From Ursus arctos (Eukaryota; Chordata; Mammalia; Carnivora; Ursidae), in NCBI RefSeq assembly GCF_023065955.2, contig NW_026622997.1, positions 7,984,001-8,048,000 of the forward strand: a DNA stretch of 64,000 nucleotides, given 5' to 3'. Under the pieces are notes generated by a model. It saw only the letters and a program-made list of their open reading frames with translations, was not told the origin of the DNA and made no database searches. Shown piece after piece: positions 1 through 12,500 of the stretch (positions within the stretch are counted from its first letter, which is position 1; every line of letters starts with the position of its first letter). Made by a program: the position numbers and the translations under genes.

Positions 1-601
1 GGTCCAAACTGTTAGCATAGAATTCAGGTCCTTTGAATCTGGGTGTGATCCACCTTTCCAGGGTTACCAGCCACCCCTCCACCTAGACACAGTACATTCC
101 AGGAGAATTGGACTTGCCTATTGCTCTCTTTTCTAGGCCATGTTCTCTGAGCCTCTGAGTCTCTGCTCATACTGTTCCTTCAACCTGGAATGAACCTCTC
201 CTCTTCTTCCTCTGGTGACATTTCATTCACTCTTCATGATGCAGCTCAACTATCTGTGATCTATCCCCCCAGTTGCCAGGAACAATGAACTGCTTATGCT
301 ATGCATACCCATAAGTTTCTTCCCATGCCTACTACAGGTTCTTGCGTTTATTACATGAAGGCTGTGGTCACCAAGCTTTTCCAGGAAAAAAGAAAAGTTG
401 AGCATACATTCCCAATATATGTACATTTATTTATCATAAACTATATATGTGTATTGTTATAAGCCAGTATTTCAAGGGATATATACTTAGTTTGAGATAC
501 ATCATTAATGATATCAGGTGTTGATATCAAATACACTTTTCTAGAACTTTCCATCTTATTTTGGTCCACATCTTGCCACACCTGAGTTCCTCATGGCTTT
601 C

Positions 602-804
602 TTTTTTTTTTTTTTAAAGATTTTATTTATTTATTCGACAGAGATAGAGACAGCCAGCGAGAGAGGGAACACAAGCAGGGGGAGTGGGAGAGGAAGAAGC
701 AGGCTCATAGCAGAGGAGCCTGATGTGGGGCTCGATCCCAGAACGCCGGGATCACGCCCTGAGCCGAAGGCAGACGCTTAACCGCTGTGCCACCCAGGCG
801 CCCC
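602..804 (-). mobile_element. SINEC (tRNA-Lys-derived carnivore SINE)
   Basis: A full element in minus orientation starts with a poly(T) run and GATTTTATTTATTTATTCGA and ends GCGCCCCC. It is flanked by a 13-base target duplication, CCTCATGGCTTTC (589-601) and CCTCACGGCTTTC (805-817), one mismatch. It is of the type carrying the GGCACAGCGGTTAAGCG head. Confidence 0.95.
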
Positions 805-817
805 CCTCACGGCTTTC

Positions 818-2322
818 TGACCTGGAAGTGGGCTTGACTAAGAGCCTGTCGGAGCAGCAGAGTGGCAGCTCTGCTATTTCCTTATGTGTTTACATCACTA
901 GTATCTTCTTCAATTTGCAACTTCTTTGCTGTAGGGTTTTATGCCTCTTGTCCGGTTGTGAGACTCAGTGGAGCAAAATCCAGATAATATGATCAGTAAA
1001 CCCACTGTCAATCTCTCCTTTATGGACCTCCCTTTCCAAGGACTGATACACGACACGTGACCAGAAGACAGAAGCATTCTGTAAGGACACCAGTGTCATC
1101 TGGAACATTAACTATTCAAAGAGTAACTTATTTTTCTAGGAAATAAGTATAAAAGGGAGTTCTCATAGTTTCTCTTCACACTACAAAGTATGCTCTTGCC
1201 TGTCCTACTCTGACCTTCAGATTAGATCAGAGTTAGTTCCATAGATGTCTCAGTTTCCCACTGGTTTGTGACTCCTTGATGGCAGGGACCATACCACGTC
1301 TTATTAGCCTTGGTATCTCCCACATTGCCTGGAACTAAGTATAAGCAAACAACAAATAGTCCTGGAGTAAATAAAGTACCTCAAATAGACAGCCACAGGG
1401 AAAAAACCTGGTTATTTCTAACTTGAAGCAGGAGCAAGTTATGCTGCAGGTAAGTAATAAGAAACAGTCCTTCTCCTTCTTCATCATTACCTCCCAGCCC
1501 AGCCAGGCCAAGTGCCATCCTTCTCAAACTCTGCTGTTCCAGCAGAGTAGTGGATACTGTAGGTTCCAGAAAATGGGGCCTTCTCTGGAATGATCTTTCA
1601 ATTCCCTCCAAGCAGCTGCTCAGTCCTTCTCTTGCATTTGCACCCTCTCTTATCCACATTGCTAATGCACGATTGACATTCCTGGGGAAGATTACCTAAT
1701 AGCGCAGAAGAGAAGGAGAGAAGGAACTCAGTCCTTAGAAATCAGCATTGATTGATTGATTGTGTCCTCTTTCTCAGCATATAAATCAGACAGCTATCTT
1801 CATGAGCAGGTCTGGAGATGACAGAACAAAGTGGGTTTGTTCCTCCCGAAAGGAGGAGGAGAAACAAAAATGCAAATCCCATCTTTCATGAACTTAGAGG
1901 AAAGATGAAACAGTCAATATCAACATTCTAGACCTCACTGGTAAAGAAAGAATCCTCTGGGCAACCCAGAAAAAAGATCAAGTCATTCATAAAGGTGGAA
2001 AAAATACAGTTGTCCCAGACTTTTCTAAACAATATTCTAAAAGATAATAGAACAATTCTTATAAAATTTTCAAAGACAGTATGTCCTAATATTTGTATAT
2101 TCAGTTACACTGCCTTTTAATTTCAAAGGTAACAAATATTTTTGAACATAGAAGAACTAAGGAAATATAGTATCTGTGAGTCATTTTGTGGGAAAAGAAA
2201 GGGAACCCAGAGAATGTAGAAATAGACCTTAGAAAGGTAGGGTTTTTGATAGCTTGTGACCTAAGAGATAGTGAATGGTGCCTCTGAATATAGCCTAGAA
2301 ACAAATATGGCAATCCTTCAGA
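818..2322. other. Intergenic, no recognized feature
   Basis: I see no gene and no repeat I can name. AT content is ordinary and open frames are short and unsupported. Confidence 0.5.
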
Positions 2323-4490
2323 TGGCGGCCATTACTGCTCCTTCAGCGAAGGATGCTGGAAATGTTATTCCAAGATGCTGGTGGTGACCCTGGCCGAGGG
2401 CCTGAGGCTGCCAGACCTTTGAGTCCCCTGCAAACCGGAATTATTACCGCCTCACAGGGAATTGGCTGTTGGCCAGTTTATTCTGAAAGCTCCTTCTGCC
2501 ACAAGGAGCAGAAGATATCAAGTGATGGAACAGCAGACTGCACAGCCGGTCAAAGAGATCACGTGACAAAACAAATCCTTCACAAATTGTAAGACTTCAG
2601 ATAGAAGATCAGAACAACAAGGGCACCTTTGGAAGAACTCAGTAGGCAAAGAAGAGTCTGAGGTAAGTGGCCTTAGTGACACGCACGGTCAGAGGGCTCG
2701 AAGAAAGGAATCACATTGCAGCAGAAAATCTGCTTCTTTGACAAGTAAAGACAAATGCCCTGTAAAGAAATAGGACAAGCTTTTGGGGAGTCAAAACTCT
2801 ACAAAAACATCACGTTTTTATAAGGAATTTTGTAAAACTTTCAGAGGCAAAAGTATGCTGTAATGAAGCTAAACCCGCAAAGAAAAGATGTTTAAAACGC
2901 CACCAGGCTTAAGAAGAAAATGACTAAATTTAAGAGAAATATGGAGCAGTTATCGTGGAAAGATAATTGGAATAAGGAACACTCTGGGCTCAGCAGACTG
3001 ACAATATTACACGGGAGCGCTTAGGAAGACGTCCAAGAAGACTTGCTCACAGAGGGTAGGAAATTAAAACTTTAAATCATTACATTGTGCGGTTGAAACA
3101 GAGGCAGATCACTGGAGTGGGATTTTTTTTTTTTTTAAATCAGAGAAGGAGGGAGATGAAGGGCCCATAGACAAATCTTTGCTAAGTCCTTTGTTGCCAA
3201 GGTGAGCTGACTGGTGAGGAGTCATTTAGGCATGCCACGTGGCCACAATTCTGCTGGAAACCAGAGCACAGCAGTGGAAAGTACAGATCCTTAATGACCT
3301 CTAGCTGGAGAAATCCATGGTTCTGAAAAAGCAGCTGATTCACGACTGGTATAAATAGGAAGAGAAACAACGGAAGTTACCAGCTGCAGAAGAAGTGAAA
3401 ACTTACAAGCAGGGAATGAAGACACGATGAATGAATTATGGCCAACAGAGACATCTGATAAACCCCCAGACTGTTCTTCACGGTGAGAAAGCTCATGACA
3501 GCTGGCCCACTGCCCTCGCTGGAGTGAAGGGGAAATATGCTGGCCTGGGATAGAAATTCAGGCAGCTAAGCCTGGTCGCCCAGAGAGAAATCCTCTGCTG
3601 TACCCACTGAACTGAGGTGCCCACAAACTCTGCCCCGTACCCACGGATGATGCAGCCATAGCTCTGAGTTTCTCTTCTATTATGGAAGAGATATGCCCCA
3701 GATGACCTGTGGATGGTCCTCGGGGATCATATGAGGTTTCTAGAACAAAATTTCCTGGGACATGCCCTCCAGGAGCCTTCATCAATAAACCCAAGAAACC
3801 TCTTCCCTTTTACAGTGATGAGTTTCAAAGGGAACGTTGGTGTCAGAGTACCCAGATATTCTATGGGAAAATGCCCACGGAGTCCACTTGGACACCTCGT
3901 CCCCGCAGGTGACTTCTGGGCCTCTGTGCCCTCTTCCATGTCTCATTTCTGTGGGGCTTTTCCTCAAGACTTAGGGAATATTGTACACTCGAAGTAGGCT
4001 TTCCCATGGACTGAAGGACATGTCTTCTGGCCCTGAAGAGAGTCCACCTCTTAGAATCGAGGCCCCACACACTCTTCTTCTGACCTGAGAAGACCACTCA
4101 ACCTGCAGCCCACCCCAGGACCAGGGACAGACAATTTGTCTCCACTTTTTGCAAGATTCAGGAATGTCTTCAGGCTCCAGACCTGACCCTCTTCTCATGG
4201 CTGGTCACAGGATAACGCACAGGCCTCTCTTAGACCTTCACCACAACAATGACCGGACTGTTAGAAACATCCTCTAGGCTTCAACCCATTTCCATTGTAC
4301 TATTTTTATTGAATTTTTTATTTGCTTAGACTGTCCTAAACAAATTGTGCATTTTGAGCCACAAGTAAAAAAGACTCCGAAGATAAAGCTGCCGGACCTA
4401 TGAGCAACCGTTTCGTTCTTGAGTAACTAGCAAATTAGTGTAAACATCATGAAAACATCACAAAAATGAAATACCTTTAATAAATGTTTT
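2323..4490 (+). other. Possible decayed retrocopy or unassigned old sequence
   Basis: Starting at an ATGGCGGCC (2323), several plus-strand open pieces in shifting frames read like broken coding sequence, for example FILKAPSATRSRRYQVMEQQ near 2480 and PGAFINKPKKPLPFYSDEF near 3770. An AATAAA-containing CTTTAATAAATG lies near 4476. I cannot name a parent gene. It could be a frameshifted processed pseudogene, an old LTR internal region, or chance. Confidence 0.2.
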
Positions 4491-4973
4491 TAGGGTTCGG
4501 AATTGTCAAGGTACTGGAAAATGGAGGAAGAAAACCTTAATGTAATTTGAGGTGTGGTGAAGAGGTCCGCTCCCCCACTCGCGTCCTCACTCAGGAGACA
4601 AGTGGTCTGGAGTGCCACCACCCATGACTCGTTCCTTTGTACCAGTTGTTGCCTTTGTTCTAGAAATGGTTTGAAATCACATGTGCTCCTGACAGTGGTT
4701 ACACCTTCCCACTTCAAAGGGGCGTGGACTTCCATGACCCGGTTTTCCTCAGGATCAGAAGAACCCAGGGAGCGTGCGTTATGTCACAGTGGGAGGGGAG
4801 GTAGGGAAAACGTGGTTCTAGGTGTAGGACCAAGTGTGATATACTGGTGCTTTCCCTAGGTGGGCAGAGGAAAAAGGCCTGGTAGGCTTTCCAAGGAAAA
4901 TGGGATGGCGCTGGCCTCCTCCTTCAGGTGAACTAGGAAGCTCATGGTAAGACCCTGAGGGCCTTTGAAAGCA

Positions 4974-5270
4974 CAGTTGACCCTCGAACCCTTCAGCACG
5001 AGTTTGAACTGTGTGGGTCCACTTACAGGTGAAGTTTTCCCCAGTAAATACAGTGCAGTACTGTCAATAGAGTTTCTCTTCCTTAGAATTTTCTGAGTAA
5101 CGTTCCCTTTTCTCTAGCGTACTTTATTATAAGAATGCGGTACATAATACATGGAACAAACAAAATATGCATTAATTGATTGTTTATGGTATTGGTAAGG
5201 CTTCCAGGCAGCTGTTAGTCGTTAAGTTTTTGGGGAGTCCCTAACCCCTGTGTTGTTCAAGGGCCAACGG
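4974..5270. mobile_element. Non-autonomous Tigger-type DNA transposon
   Basis: The left end CAGTTGACCCTCGAAC and the reversed right end CCGTTGGCCCTTGAACAAC are imperfect terminal inverted repeats about 300 bases apart. The interior (AAGAATGCGGTACATAAT, GGTAAGGCTTCCAGG) matches a common mammalian MER2/Tigger-like element as I recall it. The expected TA target duplication is not clear. Confidence 0.7.
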
Positions 5271-5324
5271 CATTGTCTTCTGGCCAGGCACACCCAGTCC
5301 GTCTTTAAAACAACATTACAGGCC

Positions 5325-5420
5325 ATCGAGTGCACCCAACAAATATTTACTGTGTGCCAAGCAGTGTTCTGGGCACTGGAAGGACAGCAGTGTGTGAATC
5401 AGGCGTAAATCCCCGCCTTC
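5325..5420. repeat. L2-like fragment
   Basis: CAACAAATATTTACTGTGTG followed by CAAGCAGTGTTCTGGGCACT is the familiar L2 3'-end text. Confidence 0.5.
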
Positions 5421-5727
5421 CCGGGCTAGCCCTGCGCTTCGCTTTGCCACCTTCCCAGGCGCCCCTCGCTTTGCCACCTTCCGTTTTCATTTCCTTTCTC
5501 CTTCATTAATGTTTTTCATCCCATTTTGATTCTTTCCCATACCTTCTTCTTTTCTCTGCTAAGTAACGTGGGTGATGAGACGGAGTAATCGAAGGTCAGG
5601 AGGGACGTGGGTGGCACTGCATAACCCCGTGTCTGGGACGGCTGATTACACAGGTGCCGTCGGGGTTATCCAGTCACCCTGCTGCTTTCAGCAAGGACAC
5701 GGCTCCAGCCTCTAATCCGGCTTCCCT

Positions 5728-5728
<1 letters not shown>

Positions 5729-5764
<36 letters not shown>
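5729..5764. repeat. Poly(C) run, 36 bases
   Basis: An uninterrupted run of about 36 C. Long C tracts can form i-motifs, with G-quadruplexes on the other strand. They are also common assembly-length errors. Confidence 0.95.
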
Positions 5765-5765
<1 letters not shown>

Positions 5766-6261
5766 CTCTGTTTCCTTTCCCTCTCTTTCTCTATCTGAAT
5801 GACCTTAGATTACCTGGTAGAGGAAAATAAAGTGACTGATCCTGGGATTTCGTTGAAAACAAACAACAAAGAAACAAACCTTCAGCCTAAAAATTGGTGT
5901 CTTTAGTTATTATAGAATCATCACTAAGGTGACCTTTACGTTTCTGAGAAAATCACGTTGGAAGACCCAGACTAAACAGCACGCCCCACCGCCACCCAAA
6001 AAATTACTCCTTCATGGAATAGCTGAAGCCAGGACAGAGTGCAGTTTCAGTGCTAAACGGATTCCACCTGTAGGGCTCTTCCACAGGTCAGATCACGCAG
6101 ACAGAAGTGAATCTACTTTCCCAGGCATACTTACTCATGTCAGCTTAGCCAGTGGAAGCTTTGGAAGGCAGGTCCTCTTATCAGGCAACTATTTTTGCAA
6201 TGACAAATGGATTCGGAACACAGGAGACAGCTTAATTCACCAGGAAGGAGAGGTGTCCCTC

Positions 6262-6420
6262 CAAATTTGCTTCCTCAGCCTTTCACTGACCTGCTGGGAG
6301 ACCTTGAACAAGCCAGCCAACCTGTCCCCGCAGTGCATCTTTCATCTGTAGACGGGAATAATGAGAATAATAACGTGCTTTCTTGAGATGAGATAACATC
6401 ACCATGTGCTTTGAACTCTT
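6262..6420 (+). repeat. MIR element
   Basis: The string GACCTGCTGGGAGACCTTGA, then a TTTCATCTGTAGACGGGAAT-like segment, follows the MIR core and tail order. Confidence 0.65.
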
Positions 6421-7555
6421 TCCGGCTTGGCACCAAGGGGTCCCGGGGTGTCATTACAACCACAGGGTAACACATCCCAGCCGGATTAACCTGGCCCGTG
6501 AGCCGCACGCTGGAACGTAGCTTTGTTGAGTCTATATTCTTTCATACCCGTGTCCTGCACAAATACGGCAGAGATTGGATTGAAAATTGCTCATTTGGTC
6601 TCATTGAACTTTGCTTTTTTTCCTTTTTGCCCCATGATCGTCCGTCTCTAGCTACTGAGTGAGAGCTCTTGCAGGGAGAGGGTAGGTATGTTGTTTCACC
6701 AAACTCGCCATTTTATTGCACGCAGGCGTGTGTGGTCACACGCACACTGCACGTGGCTGACCTCGGTTCTCCTTGGCCTTCAGGCCTGTCCTCCGCAGTG
6801 GAGATGCCTCTCTGATCTCATGTGTGTGAAATGTTTGCATTGTCTTTGCTTCTAATAAACTGTCACCTTAAGCTATATTGCCGAAGTAAACGTACAACTG
6901 GATACCATTGTCCCGGCCATGTTTCTACACATAACCCAACCCAAACCTTGGTTCATCAGTGACTTAATGACTCCTACTTTTTTCAGGTCTCTCCACCTAC
7001 TATGCTTTATTTATTTATTTTCCATTTAGTATGTACACTTTCCCCCTATAATCCCAGTATCCGGCACTGCCTTATGATACTTTCAGACTCCTGCTCTGGT
7101 CAAACCCCAAGTCCTTCCTCCATCCATAGAGGGTGATGTCTTGCTCTAAGAGAGATGGATGGTGAGTTTGACTCCGGGGTGAAGTCAGGCCATGCTGCCT
7201 CCACATCACTCACTAAGCTCTCCATCTCTCTCTGCATGGGACTCGGGAGCAACTTAGAGTCTTCTGCCCCTGGAGCATTGCCCATGGCAAGATCCCTGAT
7301 GGGAGAGGTGTGCTATTCTCCTGTGAAGTCCCAGACGGGGGAGTATGAAAGCCCAGTTGGAAAAGCTGAGGCCTCAGAATACAGAACGTTCGCTGGCAGA
7401 ACACTTATAGAAAAGACATGCATGGAAGGTTTAGATCTGTAAACAAACCCTTAGAGCTCTGTGTCTCTCTGCATGCCCAGAAAGTGTCCACATTCCCACG
7501 TTCAAGGTGTGCATACTGCCTTTGCAAGCCCCCTTTGCTACATTCCAGCCACCCA

Positions 7556-7575
7556 GAGAGAGAGAGAGAGAGAGC
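7556..7575. repeat. (GA)n simple repeat
   Basis: About 10 GA units. Confidence 0.8.
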
Positions 7576-8689
7576 AAATCTCCCTGGGTCTCAGACGCAA
7601 ATTCCTGAAACGGATTCTTTTGGCCCCAGTCTCCAGCCTTGAGGCTCAGAGCCCACTGGGTGAGCACGGCGAGGAGCCCACTGAGATAACCTTGAGTTGG
7701 GGGGGTGGGCTTTTCCATAAAAGTGTGCATTGGGGTGCAGTGGGGTGGGTGCTGGTGACCACATGGGGGGTTTATATTTGTAGCCGTGAGTAGACAGTGC
7801 ACCCTTACCATACAAGCCAGATTATGGATCCCATAGCTTATGCCTTTATCCACTATTAGAGTTTGAAGATTCTAGCAAGACTTTCTGAAGGCCGTACAAT
7901 GAGCCCTGTCCTCTGCTCTGAGCCCTACCTTAGTGACAAAGTTTTGAAAGCTACAAGAGGAGCTCGAGAAGGTGCTTCCTCCACTCTAGGGTCGTCTCCC
8001 ACGCGCTGCAAGAATTTCCGTGGTGTGCATTTGGGCAGGACAGATCAATGGGAGGGCAGGGTTCGGGCCCCAGCTTGCCCATCCTTCAGCCTCAGATGGA
8101 CTTGGGTCCAGGAATGGTCAGCATCCATCCCGGAGGGTATGGGCGTCTTTCCCACGGGCTGGCCAGCAGGTGCATCGGGTGATTGCAGAGAAGTTTCACT
8201 GCTGTTGATGTTGTGGGACTGGCAATCAGGCCCAGTCGGAGGCCCAGAGGGAAGGGGCAGGCTGGGTGGGGTATAAGAGAAGCAGCAGGTCCAAGGAGCC
8301 TGTGGCAAAGTTATGTTCTCTTTGACCTGGAGGGAAGCCTTGCGTCCACTTCCAAGGGGAGCCCAGACTGCACAAATGAAGCAGAAGAACACAGTGGGAA
8401 AAGCACCGGGTCTGGAATCAAACAGCAAACTACACGGTAAAACTAGGGAAGATTAGTACCTCCCCGTCCTGCTCCAGTGAGCACCTCACGCTCTGAGCAC
8501 AGTTCTGAACGTGGGGTGGGCGCCCACGGATGGGTAACTACTCTCTCCATTGTTCTTTTACGGGGCGGGAGGTCATCCGATGTGCCAAAATGCTCAGGGG
8601 AAACATCTGGGCGTCAGACCTGCAAAGGGCAACCTGCGTTTCAATGCTGTTGGCAGGAAAGATGGGACAAGCGAGTTGAGCAGGGTAAG

Positions 8690-8790
8690 TGGGAAAAGCG
8701 CAGACTGGCTTCTCTCAGCCCAGCGGCTGTGGGCCTGTGAGCAAGTTACCTCACCTTTGACCCTTGGCCTCCTCAGCCTGCACTGAGACA
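8690..8790 (+). repeat. MIR-like fragment
   Basis: GTGAGCAAGTTACCTCACC and GGCCTCCTCAG resemble the MIR core. Confidence 0.45.
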
Positions 8791-9169
8791 ATCAGCTCTC
8801 CTGGAGGCATTGCCTGGGGCCAGAGCGGAGGGGGTGTGCCCTCCTCTTGCAGTGGCCAGTCCTCAGAAGCACTTCCTACTGTCCTGAGAAGCTGTGTGTG
8901 GTGGGCTGGGGGCCACGGCTTCCAGAGAGCAGTGTCCAGAAAGTGGGCTTTGGACCCCGTGGGGTTGGTTAGTTGATTCAGAAGCTAGGAGAACTGTAAA
9001 ATAGGGTCATGCTTGAGTCAACAATCATCTGGGACTTGTTCTGGGCTCTTGGAGGAGGACCTGTTATACTTTGTGCAGCAAAATACACAGAAGCCCCTTA
9101 GGGTGGTGGGGCTTGGTTAAATTCCTTCACAGGATGACGGACTTTCCAAACCAAGGTCACCCTTTTTTT

Positions 9170-9565
9170 TTTTTCTTTTTAATTAGGGTAAACACACATA
9201 ATATATATTTACCATCTGAATCGTTTTTAGGGATATGGCTCCGTGGCATTAAGTACGTTCACTTCATGCTGTGCGACCATCACCACCGTCCATTGCAGGA
9301 GTCTTCTCAGGTTGCACAGTCCAGCTCTGCCTCCATTAAACACTGCCTCCTCCTTCCCCTCCCCTTACCCCCGCCCCGGCGGCCCCCCGTTCCACTTTCT
9401 GAATCTGAGAATTTGACTACACTAGGAGCCTGTATACGTGGAACCATCCAGGATTTGTACTTTTGTAACTGGCTTATTTCGCTGAGCGTGATGCCCTCAA
9501 GGGGCCCCCATATGGTAGCACGCGACCGAATTCCCTTCCTTTTTAAGACACAGTTGCCTCTCTAA
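9170..9565 (-). mobile_element. Ancient LINE-1 fragment, minus orientation
   Basis: The plus strand shows GGCATTAAGTACGTTCAC, CGACCATCACCACCGTCC, TTTGACTACACTAGGAGCC and GGCTTATTTCGCTGAGCG, which I recall as the reverse of an old mammalian LINE-1 3' region. A poly(T)-like run lies at its left edge. The family is not assigned. Confidence 0.7.
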
Positions 9566-12500
9566 GTGGGTGGCCGGACACTCAGCTGAGGGTTTTTCAT
9601 GGCACCATACTGACTGGGGGCATCTTGCTGAGTGTAGCTCTGTCCTTCTCTTCCATCTTGCTGCTCTTAACAGCTTCCCAGGCGGCTCCGCCTTGTGGCC
9701 CCGCCTTTGTTCTCATACTGTCCTATCTTCTGATCACCTTGCAGTTCCTCCAGCCGGCTTCCTCCCCTCTCCTGCCTGTTCCCCCTGGGGGCCCAGCCTG
9801 GTCCCTGTGACTCCTCATCCTGCCTTTCTGCTCTATTCTCACCTCTTCCAGGAAGCTCTCCTATTAGCCCTGCCTGTCCTCTGGGAAACTCCGCGGAGTC
9901 ACTCTCGTTTATATTCAGCCAAGCACCTGCTGTGCTGGTCCCTTTCTTTCACTAAAAAGAGCTTTGTCTCCATTTTTTGATATCCTTGGTGCCTGGCACA
10001 CAGTAGGAACTCAGTCATGTTTGGAGGATAACCATGTGCACGAACAGATGAAAAGCTGCTTGGGAACTCACCATAAGAAGAATGGCCTTCTGTGCCAAAC
10101 AGAGGCCATCATTACGATCAGTGGGCTTGATGGCTGTTACTTTACGGACTGCGATTGGCCATAAAGAAGACCCTTCAGGGGAAGACATCCTAAAGTTTGG
10201 GGTGGATACTGAAGGGGACAGAATTCCTTAGACATGGTCTTGGGCAAAGATAATCCATGGAACAGTTGCCTTTAAAGGCCTCCCGCTCTCTGATTCAGTA
10301 TCCAAAAATATGTAAAGATGGGCATAAATAGATTCTTAGAGTATTGAAGGCTGGATTCAAAAAAACTGTCAGATCATAGGCGTTCAGCTCAATGCATGTC
10401 CTAGTGAGCACTACCAGCCTTCCAGAAGCCCCTCGGTGTTCTCCCTCCCACCCCTGCCCCGAAATGTAACTGCAGCCCTGACCTATAGCATGGGGGCTTG
10501 GTTTCATCGTATTGGGCCTTTGGAGAAATAGACCCCGACAGTATGTGCTCTTTTGTGCCTTGGTTCCTTTTGTGTGATTCATTCATCTCGCTGCACGTTC
10601 ACACACACCTCCCACGCGTGCTCAGCTCCCTCGGGGCGTGCATGGCGAGCCGAGCCGCGGCTGCGAGCCTGTGTCTCCCTCTCCGCGCGGCTGCCTGTGA
10701 GGAGTGGCGGGGAGCGGACGGCCCTCCGGAGGTGTGGTCCCTGGTTTCAAGGCCATCTTTGTGTCTCTCCAGCACTCAGTGCAGTGCCTGGAGCCCAGAT
10801 GGCTTCAGTAAATGTTTGCTGAGTGAACCCGATGAATGGACTTTCTGTCACTGGAGCTTTTCATTTGTTCCTTGGCTTAGTCCCTGACTCCGCTTGAAAC
10901 ACGGCTGCATTCGTGGGCTGCATCTTTATATATCGGGTAGTTGTGCTTGTTTTCAGGCCAAGAAGAAAAAACAAGTGCAGAAATGGGCCCCCTCCGGGGC
11001 AGCCATATTCTCTGCAAAGGAGATCTCCTTTGTGCCGAGAATAGAACCATCTACCGACTGGGTGGAGGTTTCGAGTCCATCGGGACTCAAAGGGCCATGT
11101 GTGGGGAATCAGAAGGGCCGAGTGACCGGGCTGGCAGACAGGCCATGACTCATGCAGTGTCCCGGCACCAATGCGGGGAAAGGCTTTCAACAGTGTGCGG
11201 AACAGCCAGCCCACCTGCCCCTCCCATCCACAGGGCCTCTGCAGAAAGATCCCTGCTTCAGCATCACATGATCTGTTTCAGCAGGAGGGAGGGGGACGGG
11301 CCGGGGTGCGGGAGGGGAGAGAGAGAGAGGGAGAGATGGAGAGAAACGGTCTTTTGTTCTGCCATCCTCCATGATGGCTTATCTCTGGCATAAGGCTCTG
11401 AAGTCAGGCCAAGGATTCTAATAAAGCATCAGAAGATTCACCCAGCAGACAGCATGGTCTTTCACTCGGCACGGATTTGGACTAGGGGTATAAATTCCAT
11501 CTTCCCTGTGATAGCAGAGCTGTCTCTGCTTCCTGGGGAGTCTTATTGTATCTTATTAACCCTACATGTGTTCCAGAGCCTTAAACTAACCTCCCAACAC
11601 AGTCGCACATATGGACCATCACATATTTCCCCACTAAATAAGGGTACACGTTGTCCATGAAAAGAATCCTTCCCTATGTATGAGTTTGCTCATCTAAAAA
11701 GGATCGAGTCACAAGATAAAATCATATGGAAGCCTACACTTAATTGAAATACTAAAAATTCGGGTTGTGTGGGGGAATTCCCCCTTCATCCTCAGCATCC
11801 TCAGATCGGCTGGGGAGAGAGGATTTCCGGGTAGATGCAGAATCCAAGGCCCGGCCCTGCCACAGGCCCTGTGTGCCTCTGAGCACCTCATCTATGCCGC
11901 GAGCGTGCATTTCCTTGGGAATCATGATACTGACTTCCCAGGACTTTTGTGAGGCTCAACTGAGACAGGAGAGTCTTCAAGTGGGTGCCATTGCTTTTAA
12001 CCCGCTGGGCTGCTCTACTTCCCAGGATACGAGTTGCCCATGGGTCTGCCCACATCCATCTCCCCCTTGGCCCCAGCACACCCTCTTCTCACAGCCTGAC
12101 TGGTATCCCCCATCCCCTCGTTCAGGTCCTGACGACCTGTCCGGCCTGACCCAGCCCTCCTCAAGCTCCTGACCTGTGAGTACTTGGCGCCTCAACCCCT
12201 CACTGGCTGGTCTGTGCCCTGCCCACCATTGTTCATTATTGACTCGTCTCTGCAGCAATCTGTCTGGAGATCCAGGTTCAATACTCTATTGCTCAGAGCT
12301 CAGCGTGTCATCACAGCTGCTGCAAGAAGCGGAGGCAGTAAGGCAAAGACCAGCTGCCACGCGGTGTGGCTGCCCGACTGCCTCTTCTTGGAAGCCCCTT
12401 TCCTGCCTTGCTCTCCTAAAGCCTGTGTGTGTTTCCTCCTCTAAAACAAGTGGGTGTTCATGTAGGCTGCTCCCTTGGCCTAGCCTGATGAGGGAGGAAC

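Larger units (their letters stand above)
6421..9160. other. Intergenic, mostly unassigned
   Basis: Apart from the (GA)n run and an MIR-like piece, nothing is recognized. Several open frames of 110-140 codons on both strands overlap one another and have no family features. Confidence 0.5.

Noticed and set aside
5929..6351. A 140-codon plus-strand frame
   Set aside because: It runs into an MIR element and shows no protein family features.
7431..7853. A 140-codon minus-strand frame, with others of similar length nearby on both strands
   Set aside because: No family features, overlapping alternatives of equal length, and no sign of exons.
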